Shown here: positions 27,394 to 36,367 of the stretch, piece by piece
Numbering within the stretch: the first letter of the stretch is position 1
Layout: the number at the start of each line of letters is the position of its first letter
Assembly (NCBI GenBank): GCA_031264145.1
Contig: JAISEK010000188.1
Span: 1 to 40,595, forward strand
From: Deltaproteobacteria bacterium
GTDB taxonomy: Bacteria > Desulfobacterota > Desulfarculia > Adiutricales > Adiutricaceae
Direction of reading: 5' to 3'
DNA length: 40,595 bases
Notes under the pieces: model-generated
What the model was told of the DNA's origin: nothing
The model's input: the letters and a program-made list of their open reading frames with translations, nothing else
The model's database searches: none
Made by a program: the position numbers and the translations under genes

Positions 27394-28758
27394 TCAATAG
27401 AAGATGGAGGCGTCACCGGCCTTGGCGGTGAGGCGGCCCTTGTCGTCCATGAGCCCCAGGCCCTTCATCCACTCGAAGAACTCAGGGGCCGGGGTCCGGC
27501 CCAGGATCTCCCTCATGGTGGCGTCGTCGTGGTAGCTGGTGTCCTGGTAGGCCAGCATGACGTCGTCGCCCACGGGGACGCCCATGTAGTAGTTGGCCCC
27601 GGCCAGGGCCGTCAGGAGGGTGGCCATCTCCTGGTCGTCCTGGTTGATCTTGGTGTGGTTGGTGTAGCAGGGGGCCATGCCCATTGGGATGCCCAGGAGT
27701 TTGCCCATGAAGTGGTCCTCGAGGCTGGCCCTTATGATCTGGCGCCCGTCGTAGAGGGTCTCCGGGCCGATGAAGCCCGAGACGTTGTTGAGCATGAAGG
27801 GCTTGTAGCGGCGGGCCAGGCCGTAGCAGCGGGCCTCCAGGGTCATGAGGTCCACCCCGCCGTCGGCGTCGATGGACTGCTCCGAGCCCTGGCCGGTCTC
27901 GAAGTACAGCAGGTTGGGCCCCGGGGCCTGCCCCAGACGGTGGATGCAGTCGTAGGCCTCGTCCAGGATGGCCGCCGTGACCCCGAAGCCGTCGTTGGCC
28001 TGCTGGGTGCCGGCCAGGCTCTGGAAGAGGCAGCAGGCCCTGGCCCCCTTCTCCACGGCCTTCATCTGGGTGGTCACGTGGGCCAGCACGCAGTTCTGGG
28101 TGGGCACCCCCCACTTGTCCATGAAGTCGTGCAGGAGGTTCAAGATGGCCAGGGTGTTGTCGACCGTGTCCTCCACGGGGTTCACCCCCAGGACCGCGTC
28201 GCCCGAGCCGTAGGAGAGGCCCTCGCACAGCGAGGCCTTGATGCCCTCGAGGTCGTCGGAGGGGTGGTTGGGCTGGTTCCGGTACGAGAGCGTCCCCGGC
28301 AGGCCGATGGTGGTCGCGCAGGTGGAGGGGATGGAGATCTTGGAGGCCGCGGCCACCAGGTCCATGGCCGTCATTATCTTGGCCACCGCCGCCGCCGCCT
28401 CGGCCTCTATGCCCCTGGCGACCCTGAGGATGTCGTTTCCGCTGGTCTCGTGGGACAGAAGCCAGTTCCTGAGCTCGCCCACGGTCCAGCCCTTGACCCT
28501 GGAGTAGATGCCCAGGCTCAGGTCATCCTTGAGGACGCGGCTGACCTCGTCCTTCTCCGGGGGCAGCACGGGGTTCTCGAAGATGTCCCCCAGGGTGATG
28601 TTGGACAGGACGATCTTGGCCGCCGTGCGCTCCGTGACGGTGCTGGCCGCCCGGTCCAAAAGGACGTCGCCTGATTTCTCGTCGTTGGCTTTGGCCAGCA
28701 CGTCGGTCAGGCTTTTGAAGGCGTAGACCCGTCCGGCCAGCTTGGTCTTTAATATCAC
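27394..28758 (-). CDS. eutB: Ethanolamine ammonia-lyase large subunit EutB
   Basis: 454 residues, equal to E. coli EutB. This TIM-barrel subunit holds the active site and binds adenosylcobalamin with EutC. Conserved stretches seen are GLSYGSGDAVLGVNPV, NCVLAHVTTQM, LYFETGQGSEQS, GFIGPETLYDGRQIIRA and DDVMLAYQDTSYHDDAT. The start is GTG with GGAGGTAGT just upstream. It is preceded by a 288-base gap after eutP. The catalytic acid (Glu of ETGQGS) is present, so the enzyme should be active. Confidence 0.97.
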   Translation of the reverse strand: MILKTKLAGRVYAFKSLTDVLAKANDEKSGDVLLDRAASTVTERTAAKIVLSNITLGDIFENPVLPPEKDEVSRVLKDDLSLGIYSRVKGWTVGELRNWLLSHETSGNDILRVARGIEAEAAAAVAKIMTAMDLVAAASKISIPSTCATTIGLPGTLSYRNQPNHPSDDLEGIKASLCEGLSYGSGDAVLGVNPVEDTVDNTLAILNLLHDFMDKWGVPTQNCVLAHVTTQMKAVEKGARACCLFQSLAGTQQANDGFGVTAAILDEAYDCIHRLGQAPGPNLLYFETGQGSEQSIDADGGVDLMTLEARCYGLARRYKPFMLNNVSGFIGPETLYDGRQIIRASLEDHFMGKLLGIPMGMAPCYTNHTKINQDDQEMATLLTALAGANYYMGVPVGDDVMLAYQDTSYHDDATMREILGRTPAPEFFEWMKGLGLMDDKGRLTAKAGDASIFY

Positions 28759-29046
28759 TGACTACCTCCAGAAAGGCGCCGCTTGTCGGCGTGATGCCAA
28801 GATGGCCCCGAGCGGCTTGGCGAAGAGGGTCCCCCCCCCCTTGAGCCGGCCCGGGGCCCGTCGTCTTCCGGGCCTGGCTCCGAGGGGCCGGGAAGACCAA
28901 ATCATCCATATTGAAGACATCCATATGAATTTGCCAGGCGAAAAGAAAGGCCCTTCCGGCCTGTGGCCATCGAGCGTCGTGTCTTGGGCAAATCCGAATC
29001 CCTGGCCGGCCCCATTCTCGCGGACGACCCGGCGGGACGGGCGGCC
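28759..29046. other. Largest gap within the eut cluster, between eutP and eutB
   Basis: No gene is supported. It contains an AT-richer patch with a 9-base direct repeat, CATCCATAT, at 28903-28911 and 28918-28926 (15-base spacing, one and a half helical turns). It may hold a second promoter or operator for eutB onward; no consensus promoter was found. Confidence 0.4.
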
Positions 29047-29505
29047 TCAGCCTAGCGGCCCCCCGTCAAGGGCCCCGACCCAGGCCCTCAGCTCTGGGAT
29101 CCCCTGGCCGGTCACCGGGGAGACCCTGAAGACGCCGGGCACGCCGGAGTTCTCGAGGGCCTTCTCGGCCTTCTCCAGGGAGGCCTCGGAGGCCAGGTCA
29201 ATCTTGGTGACGACCCCGACCACGGCGGCCTTGAGGGCCAGGCCTATCTTGGCCGGCAGCCAGATGGGCTTCTGGCCGTCCATGACCATGAGTACGGCCG
29301 AGGCCCTGGCCGAGTTGAGGATCAGGGCGTTGTAGAACCTGGGGAGCGAGAGCATCTCGCCTGGGGTGTCGATGCTCCTGGCCTGGTTGTAGGTCAGGGC
29401 CTCGGTCTTCCTCACCTCGTCGGGGCCCAGGCCCAGGGCGGCCAGAAGCGTGCTCTTGCCCGAGGAGACCGGGCCTATGACCATCAGGGGCCTCGCCTGG
29501 GACAC
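29047..29505 (-). CDS. eutP: EutP/PduV-type small GTPase-like protein
   Basis: 152 residues. A P-loop GPVSSGKST (residues 11-19), the switch-like SIDTPGE and the base-recognition-like VTKIDLA are all visible, as in the Ras-like EutP/PduV family. Its role in compartments is uncertain; EutP has been reported to have acetate kinase activity and PduV to place compartments in the cell. Start is GTG at 29505, six bases after eutS. Confidence 0.93.
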   Translation of the reverse strand: MSQARPLMVIGPVSSGKSTLLAALGLGPDEVRKTEALTYNQARSIDTPGEMLSLPRFYNALILNSARASAVLMVMDGQKPIWLPAKIGLALKAAVVGVVTKIDLASEASLEKAEKALENSGVPGVFRVSPVTGQGIPELRAWVGALDGGPLG

Positions 29506-29511
29506 GGCCGG

Positions 29512-29850
29512 CTAGGTCCTGGTCACGGGGGCCGGATCGAAGCCCAGGATTTCTGCGAGGGCCCTGGTAGCCCCGCGAAGGGCGCTGTCCACGGAGGCCA
29601 CGTCGCCGGTGAAGACCAGGCAGCCCGTGAAGCGGTCCACGAACTCCAGCCTGACATCGCCCGTCTTCTCGGCGGCGTCGGCGGCTATGATGGCCCCCTC
29701 GCCCGGGGTGATGGTCATGAGCCCTATGGCCCCGCTGTCGTCGACGCCTATCTGGCGGCAGAGCTCGGGGCTGGGGTGGGCGATCATGTGGGCCAGCGTG
29801 GCCTGCTTGCCCGGAACGTACTCGTGGATTTGCCTTATCTTCTCGGCCAT
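29512..29850 (-). CDS. eutS: EutS/PduU-type permuted BMC shell protein
   Basis: 112 residues. A circularly permuted BMC domain with IRQIHEYVPGKQATLAH at the N-terminus, which forms the six-stranded barrel capping the pore in EutS/PduU hexamers, and AIGLMTITPGEGAIIAAD afterwards. It is the first gene of the eut cluster on the minus strand, so the promoter should lie in the 902-base region upstream. Stop is TAG, then eutP follows at once. Confidence 0.95.
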   Translation of the reverse strand: MAEKIRQIHEYVPGKQATLAHMIAHPSPELCRQIGVDDSGAIGLMTITPGEGAIIAADAAEKTGDVRLEFVDRFTGCLVFTGDVASVDSALRGATRALAEILGFDPAPVTRT

Positions 29851-29977
29851 GCGTCTTTTCCGGCCCCTGGCTGCGGAATAAGTGTGGCCCCCACTGGCTT
29901 CTTTGGCGCCGGCGGCCCGAATGGCGTCCCGGAATGCCCTGGCTGCCCCAAAATCCAGCTTTTGGCCAGCTTAACCC

Positions 29978-29989
29978 ATTTCGCGAAAT
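29978..29989. promoter_or_regulatory. Perfect 12-bp palindrome, candidate eut operator
   Basis: ATTTCGCGAAAT is its own reverse complement. It lies 128 bases upstream of eutS, in the spacer of a weak minus-strand promoter-like pair (TTGCCA, 17 bases, TAAGCT). A repressor bound here would block eut transcription. The promoter pair is poor, so this is tentative. Confidence 0.35.
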
Positions 29990-30481
29990 TTGGCAATCGC
30001 CCCGGCCGGCCCCGGCCTGGGGCCGTCACCGGTCCAGGGCTGTCGGGCCCGCGGACAAGTATAGCCGTTCGGCGGGCCCATGTCCAAGGTAAAGTGGGGC
30101 CTCTGGCCCAAACCAGGGCCGGGACGCAGGAATATCGCTTCCCGGCCCCCGGCCGGGGGCCGCGGGGGCAGGGGAGGGCAATCACTGGCAAAACCAGTTC
30201 CCTGGCGTAGTGGCCGCCATTGGGCTATCCTGGAGGGGGAAGACGGCCCCCATGGCCCCGCCCCACCGGCCGCGCCTGGGCCGGCCCGGCAGGTGACGGG
30301 CGGCCCGGCTGTCAGGAAATTTTTTTGGGGCCAGGGCCAGAAAGGCCTTTGCGGCCAGGCCGGGAAACGGGGAAAACGCCAGAGGGCCGGTCCTTTAGCT
30401 GCCCGGGCCTGGACGGTGCCCCAGGCCATTCGTTAAGAATCATTGACATTATTTTCAGGCCGGCGGCCCCAGCCTTTGGGC

Positions 30482-30510
30482 TTGACTTGACTCGGGGCAG
30501 GGGTTATACT
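30482..30510 (+). promoter_or_regulatory. Sigma-70 promoter of the mttB cluster
   Basis: TTGACT (30482-30487) and TATACT (30505-30510) are 17 bases apart. Transcription would start near 30517, leaving a 5' leader of about 235 bases before mttB. Confidence 0.7.
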
Positions 30511-30671
30511 TGGGCCAATCCTATGATAGTGGACTTTACGGAAAAAATTAAGTCGTATAGATGACTGGAATATAGATAACTCTGCGGGCTGGATGGGCCG
30601 GCCAGCCCAGCGAACACCCTTTAACCAAAGACGGAAGCCCCCTTACACCGAGTCCTTCCCAGCGCCCAGAC

Positions 30672-30714
30672 GGGCCGGAAGGTCTGCCCCGGGGCCGGGC
30701 CCAGTAGTTTTTTT
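30672..30714 (+). promoter_or_regulatory. Terminator-like hairpin in the mttB leader (possible attenuator)
   Basis: GGGCCGG at 30672-30678 can pair with CCGGGCCC at 30695-30702 (one bulge); a run of seven T follows at 30708-30714, about 40 bases before the mttB start. This layout fits transcription attenuation, but no alternative antiterminator fold was worked out. Confidence 0.4.
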
Positions 30715-30752
30715 GGGAATTTTGAACGCGACAAGCTAAAAGGAGACTCACA

Positions 30753-32267
30753 ATGAAGCGAGCCGTGCAAACAGGGATGCTCATGCAGAAAGGCTGCGGG
30801 CTGACCCTTTTGACGCCGGACGAGGTAAAGGAAACGCATTACGCCGGGCTTGAGATCCTGGCCAAGACCGGGGTGTTCGTGGACTCGGACGAGGCCCTGG
30901 ACATCTTCCACTCCATCGGCTGCGTGGTCGACAGGCCCACGAAGAGGGTGCGCATCCCGGCCCACCTGGTCGAGGCGGCCCTGGAGAGCGCCCCCTCCCA
31001 GTTCATAGTCCGGGGAAGGGATCCCGGGAGGGCCCTCCGCATAGGCGGCAAGAGGGTCAGCTTCACCCCCTTCGGCGAGGGCGTCCGGGTCAACGACCCC
31101 TACACCGGGGAGCAGCGGGACTCCACCAAGAAGGACCTGGCGGCCATCACCCGCCTCTCGGACTGGATAGAGGAGTTCGACATCATCCACAGGGCCGTGG
31201 CCTCCCAGGACGTCCACCCGGAGTCCTACCCCCTGCACAACTTCGAGGCCATGATCCACAACACCACCAAGCCCATCTCCCTGGGCGGCGGCAACGGCTT
31301 CCTGGTCGACAAGATGATCCAGCTGGCGGCCATGGTCAGGGGGGACAAGGATTCCCTGAGCCTCGAGCCGCTGATGGTCATAAGCACCTGCCCAGTCAGC
31401 CCCCTCAGGCTGGTTAGCGAGTGCTGCGAGATAGCCATCCACGGCGCCCGCCACCGCATCCCGGTGCGCTTCACGACCATGGCCCTGTCCGGCAGCACCA
31501 GCCCCATAACCATGGTCGGGACCATGGCCGTCCAGAACGCCGAGTTCATGGCCTGCGCCACCCTGAGCCAGGCCGTCAGCAAGGGCGCCCCCATCTTCAG
31601 GAGCGGGACCTCGACCCAGCTGGACATGAGGAAGGGCGACGCCTCGGTCGGATCCCCCGAGATGGCCATGATGGCGGCCATGAACGCCCAGATAGCCCAG
31701 TTCCACGGGGTGCCCTCCTGGACGGGCGGGACGTAGACTGACAGCAAGATCCCGGGCGGCGCCCAGGCCGGCCACGAAAAGACGCTCACAGCCCTCTTGG
31801 CTGGCTTGGCAGGGTCCAACGTCATCTACGGGGCGGGAATGCTTGAGTGCGGGATGACGGTCGACTACGGGCAGCTGCTCCTGGACTCCGACATGCTCCA
31901 GATGGTCCTCTTCCTTCTTCGAGGAGAAGAAGTGACGGAGGAAAACCTGGATCTCGAGGAAATCCACGAGATAGGCCCCCACGGCAACTACATGATGAGC
32001 AAGCTCACCCGCAAGTTCATGCGGGCCCAGAGCCGGCCCAAGTTCTTCGACCGCATGAACATGGAGTCCTGGAAGAAGCAGGGCAGCCCGGACGCCTACC
32101 AGGTGGCTCTCCTGAAGGCCAAGGACCTTCTGGCCAACCACAAGGTCGAGCCGCTTTCGGCCTCGGTGGCCGACGACGTGAGGCGCTTCATCGTCGAGGC
32201 CGAGAAGGAGCTGGGCGTTCCCTCCAAGAACCCCGACTTCGACCCGACCAAGGGCAGCCTGTCCTAA
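30753..32267 (+). CDS. mttB: Trimethylamine methyltransferase MttB with in-frame amber (pyrrolysine) codon
   Basis: The frame from ATG 30753 (AAGGAG eight bases upstream) runs to TAG 31734-31736 and then continues without another stop to TAA 32265-32267. Read through, it is 504 residues with the amber at residue 328, close to pyrrolysine 334 of Methanosarcina MttB. Sequence on both sides is MttB-like: HGVPSWTGGT before and KIPGGAQAGHEKTL, then IGPHGNYM after. The enzyme moves a methyl group from a tertiary amine to a corrinoid protein (MttC), with pyrrolysine holding the amine. No mttC, ramA or pylTSBCD genes are in the window. Without suppression the product would be a 327-residue truncated protein. 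The true amine could be trimethylamine or N-methylated ethanolamine. A 7-bp hairpin (32294-32300 with 32312-32318) follows. Confidence 0.95.
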
Positions 32268-32521
32268 GGGACCATTCAATCCATCGCCCGACCCTGGCCG
32301 GCTTCCAGGAACGGCCAGCGGGGGGCTCCACATAGGCCGCCCCCAGGGGGGCCCGCGGAAGGCCACTGGCCATCCCGGGGGGCGGCTTGGCCAGAAAACC
32401 CCAACCCGCCACTGTCCGGACGGGTCCCGCTCGCCGAGATTTCGGCCCCGGCCAGCGGGCCCGGTGGCGGCGGCCGGCCAAGGACCTTGGCCGGCCAAGA
32501 GGGAAAGGGACCGAGGGGACC

Positions 32522-33163
32522 ATGCCGCTCAGGAACGCCATCTTCGACTTCGACATGACCCTGGTCGACTCAATTAAGCCCCTCCTGACCAGCGCGAACC
32601 TTTTGGCCATTGAGTTCGGGCTCCGGGAGGTGACCTACGACCAGGTCTACCTGGCCGAGGTCTCGGTCCCCAACTGCACCTTCGAGAAGCTCTGGACCCA
32701 GCTCTGGGGCCGCTACGATCCGGCCTGGTACGAGGCCTACGCCGATCACCTGACCGAGCCTGAGTACAGGGCCATGGAGCTCTTCGAGGGCGGCCGGGAG
32801 ACCCTTCTGGCCCTGAGGTCCAAGGGCGTGGCCCTGGGCCTGGCCTCCAACCGCGACACGCCCGACAAGCCCCTGCGGATGCTGGGCGTCCTTGACCTCT
32901 TCCAGGCCATCGTCGGCCAGCTGGACGTCGAGAACGTCAAGCCGGCCCCGGACATGATCCTCAAGGCCATGGACCTCATGGGGGCGGAGCCGGCCGAGAC
33001 CCTCTACGTCTGCGACTCCAAGGGGGATCTCCTGGCCGCCCGGGCCGCCGGGGTCAAGGCCTTCGCCATGAGCACAGGTGGCCACGCCAAGGAGGAGCTC
33101 CTGGCCCTGGGGGCCTGGCGCGCCGGCGACAGGCTTGCCGAGGTATTGCCTTTTTTCGGGTAG
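32522..33163 (+). CDS. HAD-superfamily phosphatase (phosphoglycolate phosphatase-like)
   Basis: 213 residues. HAD motif I is DFDMT with nucleophile Asp9 and Asp11; motif II Ser is in LASNRD, motif III Lys in NVKPAPD and motif IV in VCDSKGD. A helical cap sits between motifs I and II (about 15-90), as in small-substrate phosphatases. ATG 32522 has GAGGGG upstream; the in-frame extension to 32387 is GC-rich noise. It lies 254 bases after mttB and before a choline-kinase-like gene, so phosphocholine, phosphoethanolamine or a methylated form is a plausible substrate. This is inference; phosphoglycolate is the default reading. Confidence 0.85.
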   Translation: MPLRNAIFDFDMTLVDSIKPLLTSANLLAIEFGLREVTYDQVYLAEVSVPNCTFEKLWTQLWGRYDPAWYEAYADHLTEPEYRAMELFEGGRETLLALRSKGVALGLASNRDTPDKPLRMLGVLDLFQAIVGQLDVENVKPAPDMILKAMDLMGAEPAETLYVCDSKGDLLAARAAGVKAFAMSTGGHAKEELLALGAWRAGDRLAEVLPFFG

Positions 33164-33540
33164 CCGCACCAGGGCCAGTTTGGGCAACTTGGGCAACCAA
33201 ATGGCGGCCTCCCGCGGCCGGCCACTTTCCCAGGGGGCATTTCCCCAAAAGTGCTACCGGACTATTGGCCCACGGGCGACTCCGGTTTCGGCGAAAATTT
33301 TTCCCTTTCTGCTTTTCCTTGGGGGATAATTCCCCAGAAAAGGCCCAGACACACGGAATGGCCTTAGAAGACTAATGAAACCAGGCACCAAGGAGGAACC
33401 ATGAATTGGCTTCCCTTGGCAGGCAAGATAATTTTTTTCGTCCCCAGGCGGTACCTCCGCTCGCGGGACACCCATTAGCCCAGCCCGTCGCCCAGACGGC
33501 AATAACCCTTTTCGGCTTAGGATCCAAAGGAGCTAATCGC
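33164..33540. other. Intergenic region before the first choline-kinase-like gene
   Basis: No full gene. It carries an imperfect hairpin at about 33312-33342 (CTTTTC/GAAAAG outer and GGGG/CCCC inner pairs around GATAAT) and the short leader frame listed next. A clear promoter was not found. Confidence 0.4.
33401..33478 (+). CDS. Possible 25-residue leader peptide
   Basis: ATG 33401 is preceded by AAGGAGG with a four-base gap, one of the strongest ribosome sites in the window. The frame encodes 25 residues with a hydrophobic centre (KIIFFV) and a basic tail, ending in TAG 33476-33478, 62 bases before the choline-kinase-like gene. It could be a leader that couples translation, or chance. If amber is sometimes read as pyrrolysine, the stop would be leaky; the next in-frame stop follows within a few codons. 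Confidence 0.35.
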   Translation: MNWLPLAGKIIFFVPRRYLRSRDTH

Positions 33541-34782
33541 ATGGCCAAGAAGATGGATACCTCCAAGATGCTTCATTTCCCGGCACCCGCCGCCGCCTCG
33601 GCCAATCAGCGCTACATCGGCGCGGCCTCGCTCTACAAGCTGGCCAAGGCCAACTACGAGGAGAGCGACGGGGCCTTCGTGAGGGCCCAAATCAAGGAAG
33701 TAGTCGAGCAGAACTATGATCTCGGCGAGGTCACGGAGGTCTACGAGATTTTTGGCGGTTACGTCAACCGCAGCTTTGGGGTGACCTGCGTCAAGGACGG
33801 CAAGGAGGACGACTACTTCGTTAGGAAGTACAAGGCCAAGTTCAACACCGAGGCCAACCCCGACGACATCCTCTACGAGCACAACCTCATCAACTACTGT
33901 CTCAAGAGCGGCCTCAAGGAGGCGGCCAAGGTCTACGAGTCCAAGAACGGGACCACCATGGTGAGCCTGGTGGACAAGGACGAGACCGGCAAGGACCTCA
34001 AGCGCTACTTCGCCGTCTACGACTACCTCGAGGGCGAGGACAAGTGGACCTGGGTCAACAACGAGAACAACCCCACCGAGTTCAGGAACATCGGGGCCCT
34101 GCTGGCCCGCTTCCATCTCTACGGCCGGGACTTCAACCCAGGCAAGCTGGCCAAGGCCGAGCCCAAGATCCAGTTCCTCCTGCCCTCGTTCGTCGATCTG
34201 TTCTCCAGGCTGGCCGCAAGGGACCTCCCCGACTCCATCTTCCACGCCTTCTTCAACTCCAAGCTGCCCTCGATTATCGAGACCATCAAGAAGAACCAGA
34301 TACCGGACGAGGCCTTCGCCAAGATGCCCGAGACCCCGATCCACAGCGACCTCCATGCCGGAAACGTCAAGTGGGTGGGCGAGGAGTGCACCGGCATCTT
34401 CGACTTCGACTGGTCCAAGATCGAGGTCCGGCTCTTCGACATCGCCTTTGCCCTGATTTACTGCTGCTCCTCCTGGCGGCCGGAGACCGACGGCCAGCTT
34501 CGCCTGGACGACTGCCGGTACTTCCTGGAAGGCTACAACGGCCAGCTCAAGAAGCTCAAGGGTCTCGAGCCCCTCAACGAGACCGAGAAGAAGCATTTCC
34601 CAGTGATGATGGCCGCCGGCTGCCAGTACCTTATAAACTGGTGCACGACCCTGTACTTCTACGAGGACCCCGAGCTGGTCAACGACTACGAGGCCCTCTA
34701 CTATCTGCTCCATATAACCAGGCTCATGGATTGGATCGAGGCCCACAAGGCCGATCTAGCCAAAGTGGTCGAGGGCGTTTGA
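33541..34782 (+). CDS. Choline/ethanolamine kinase-like phosphotransferase (APH fold), LicA-like
   Basis: 413 residues. The APH/choline-kinase catalytic motif is HSDLHAGN with Asp270, and the metal-binding motif is FDFDW with Asp288. The N-lobe nucleotide region includes EIFGGYVNRSFGV and YFVRKYK. Members phosphorylate choline, ethanolamine, homoserine or aminoglycosides. The next gene is a DMT permease, the same pairing as licA-licB of choline uptake operons, and the surrounding genes handle methylated amines and ethanolamine, so choline or a methylated ethanolamine is the favoured substrate. It is longer than LicA (about 100 residues extra at the N-terminus). A paralogue lies at 38398-39603. 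ATG has AAGGAG upstream. Confidence 0.85.
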   Translation: MAKKMDTSKMLHFPAPAAASANQRYIGAASLYKLAKANYEESDGAFVRAQIKEVVEQNYDLGEVTEVYEIFGGYVNRSFGVTCVKDGKEDDYFVRKYKAKFNTEANPDDILYEHNLINYCLKSGLKEAAKVYESKNGTTMVSLVDKDETGKDLKRYFAVYDYLEGEDKWTWVNNENNPTEFRNIGALLARFHLYGRDFNPGKLAKAEPKIQFLLPSFVDLFSRLAARDLPDSIFHAFFNSKLPSIIETIKKNQIPDEAFAKMPETPIHSDLHAGNVKWVGEECTGIFDFDWSKIEVRLFDIAFALIYCCSSWRPETDGQLRLDDCRYFLEGYNGQLKKLKGLEPLNETEKKHFPVMMAAGCQYLINWCTTLYFYEDPELVNDYEALYYLLHITRLMDWIEAHKADLAKVVEGV

Positions 34783-34853
34783 GCTCCGGGGCCATCCGGG
34801 TCCCCCCACCGAGCCCGACGGGACTTGCTCGCAACAGTCTAAGGAGGTAATTC

Positions 34854-35927
34854 ATGAGCGCGAAATCAGCTCAGGCTGTCTTGGAGGCCAAGCAGCTCAA
34901 GCACGCCAAGAAAGGGATCCTGGCCGGGATTCTCTCGGGCGTCCTGTGGGGGGCCTCAGGCACCGTTCTGTACCTGGCCCTCAACTTCGAGCCCTTCACC
35001 CTCCCGCAATTCAGCGGTGAGGGCTTGGAATTCGGGCCCGGCCTGGCCCTTCTGGTGGCCGCCGCCCTGTGCGGGGCCCTGATGCACGACACCTTCGCCG
35101 CCATATGGGTCGGCGTCCACAACATCCGGGCCGGCAAGTTCAAGGAGTATGGCCGGACCCTCCGGACCAAGCCGGGCAAGATGGTCTGCCTGGGGGCCAT
35201 CCTGGGCGGGCCCATCGGCATGAGCGGCTACCTTCTGGGCATCACCTTCGTCAACGCCGCCTACGCCCTCCCGATAACCGCCGCCTATCCGGCCCTGGCC
35301 GCCGTCCTGGCCACCTTCATCTTCCGCGAGCGCAACCCCGCCCGCGTGTGGATCGGCGTCGTCCTGTGCATCCTGGGCTCCTTCCTGGTCTATTACGCCC
35401 CCCTGGGCGAGGGCCAGGAGAAGGACGTCTATTTCGCCATCGGCATGGTCCTCTCGACCCTGGCCTGCCTGGGCTGGGCCTCCGAGGGTCTCCTGTCCAC
35501 CTACGGCATGGACATGCTGGATCCCGACATAGCCCTGGGCATCAGGGAGGGAGTCAGCGCCATCGCCTACTTCATCTTCGTCGTGCCAGTCGTGACCCTC
35601 TTCATGAGCAATAGCTTTGGCCCGACCCCCATCTGGGAGCTCTTCTCGGCGGCCTGGCACACCTCGGCCCTGCCTATATACGTCTTCGCCGGTTTCCTGG
35701 GCGGCTTCTCCTACATCTACTGGTACAGGGCCCTGAACATGACGGGCGTGGCCAGGGCCATGGCCCTGAACGTCACCTACGCCCTGTGGGGCGTCCTTTT
35801 CGGGGCCATCTTCACCGGCCTGACCCCGACGATCTACCTCGTCATGGGCGCCGGGGCCATCGCCTGCGGGGCCATCCTGGTCTCCGCCAATCCCAGGGAG
35901 CTCTTCAGGCTCCGCGAAACCAAGTAA
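34854..35927 (+). CDS. DMT-superfamily (EamA) permease, possible LicB-like choline/amine importer
   Basis: 357 residues with about ten transmembrane segments in two EamA halves (roughly 20-180 and 190-350). The family includes amino-acid, drug and choline (LicB) permeases. Placement right after a LicA-like kinase, with AAGGAGG before its ATG and 71 bases from the kinase stop, is the main argument for amine uptake. An unusually long loop (about residues 45-60 and 80-105) separates early helices. It may stand in for the EutH permease that is missing from the eut cluster. Confidence 0.85.
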   Translation: MSAKSAQAVLEAKQLKHAKKGILAGILSGVLWGASGTVLYLALNFEPFTLPQFSGEGLEFGPGLALLVAAALCGALMHDTFAAIWVGVHNIRAGKFKEYGRTLRTKPGKMVCLGAILGGPIGMSGYLLGITFVNAAYALPITAAYPALAAVLATFIFRERNPARVWIGVVLCILGSFLVYYAPLGEGQEKDVYFAIGMVLSTLACLGWASEGLLSTYGMDMLDPDIALGIREGVSAIAYFIFVVPVVTLFMSNSFGPTPIWELFSAAWHTSALPIYVFAGFLGGFSYIYWYRALNMTGVARAMALNVTYALWGVLFGAIFTGLTPTIYLVMGAGAIACGAILVSANPRELFRLRETK

Positions 35928-35940
35928 TGGAAGGTGAGGC

Positions 35941-36222
35941 ATGGCCGTTCTACCCTTGCGCTTTAGGATCCTGCACATGATCAACCAGGCCGGCGGCAAG
36001 CCCGTCAAGGCCAACGACATCTACAAGGAGCTCTTCGACGAGTACTCCGGGGAGGGGCAGTTCAGCTTCGACTTCATGGAGGACCATCTGATGAGCATCA
36101 AGGCCGTGGGGCTCATAGACGCCGTCGATCCTTATTTCGACGAGTTCGGCGAGGCCCGCTACCAGTACGTCATCACCGAGACGGGCAAGGACAGGACCAA
36201 GTACCTGCCCAAGATCCTCTGA
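35941..36222 (+). CDS. Small winged-helix-like protein
   Basis: 93 residues. The order LPLRFRILHMINQAGGKPVKA (helix), NDIYKELFDEYS (helix), FMEDHLMSIKAVGLID (helix), YQYVITETGK (wing) resembles a PadR-like winged helix without the C-terminal dimer helix. It begins 13 bases after the permease stop with GGAAGGTGAGG before ATG, so it is co-transcribed. It could be a local regulator of the cluster. No named family is claimed. Confidence 0.75.
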   Translation: MAVLPLRFRILHMINQAGGKPVKANDIYKELFDEYSGEGQFSFDFMEDHLMSIKAVGLIDAVDPYFDEFGEARYQYVITETGKDRTKYLPKIL

Positions 36223-36330
36223 TGCGCCGAGGCCCGGGGGGGCCGTCCTCCCCGGGCCATCCCTGACATGGCCTGATGGGCCTTTGATGACTGTTCTCGC
36301 GTAATTGGCAACTGCGTCCCGACGTTATGG

Positions 36331-36359
36331 TTGACGAATGTTAGTTTTTCTGGTAAACT
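36331..36359 (+). promoter_or_regulatory. Sigma-70 promoter of the second methyltransferase gene
   Basis: TTGACG (36331-36336), 17-base spacer, TAAACT (36354-36359). Transcription would start near 36366, so the second methyltransferase can be expressed apart from the mttB message. Confidence 0.65.
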
Positions 36360-36367
36360 GAATATAA

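Larger units (their letters stand above)
29851..30752. other. Divergent control region between the eut and mtt clusters
   Basis: No gene is credible here; the frames 29971-30429 and similar are Pro/Arg-rich shadow. The region must hold the minus-strand eut promoter and holds a clear plus-strand promoter for mttB, a perfect 12-bp palindrome and a possible attenuator, listed separately. No cobalamin riboswitch motif was recognised. No regulator gene (EutVW, EutR) is inside. Confidence 0.55.

Noticed and set aside
29851-30752. Cobalamin riboswitch before the mtt or eut genes
   Set aside because: I could not find a convincing B12-box or the usual surrounding folds; needs a covariance model scan.
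31734-31736. Reading mttB as a pseudogene or as two genes
   Set aside because: Sequence after TAG is in the same frame, has no other stop and continues the MttB family pattern; the amber position matches known pyrrolysine.
30621-32498. 625-residue minus-strand frame opposite mttB
   Set aside because: Antisense to mttB and lacking domain signs.
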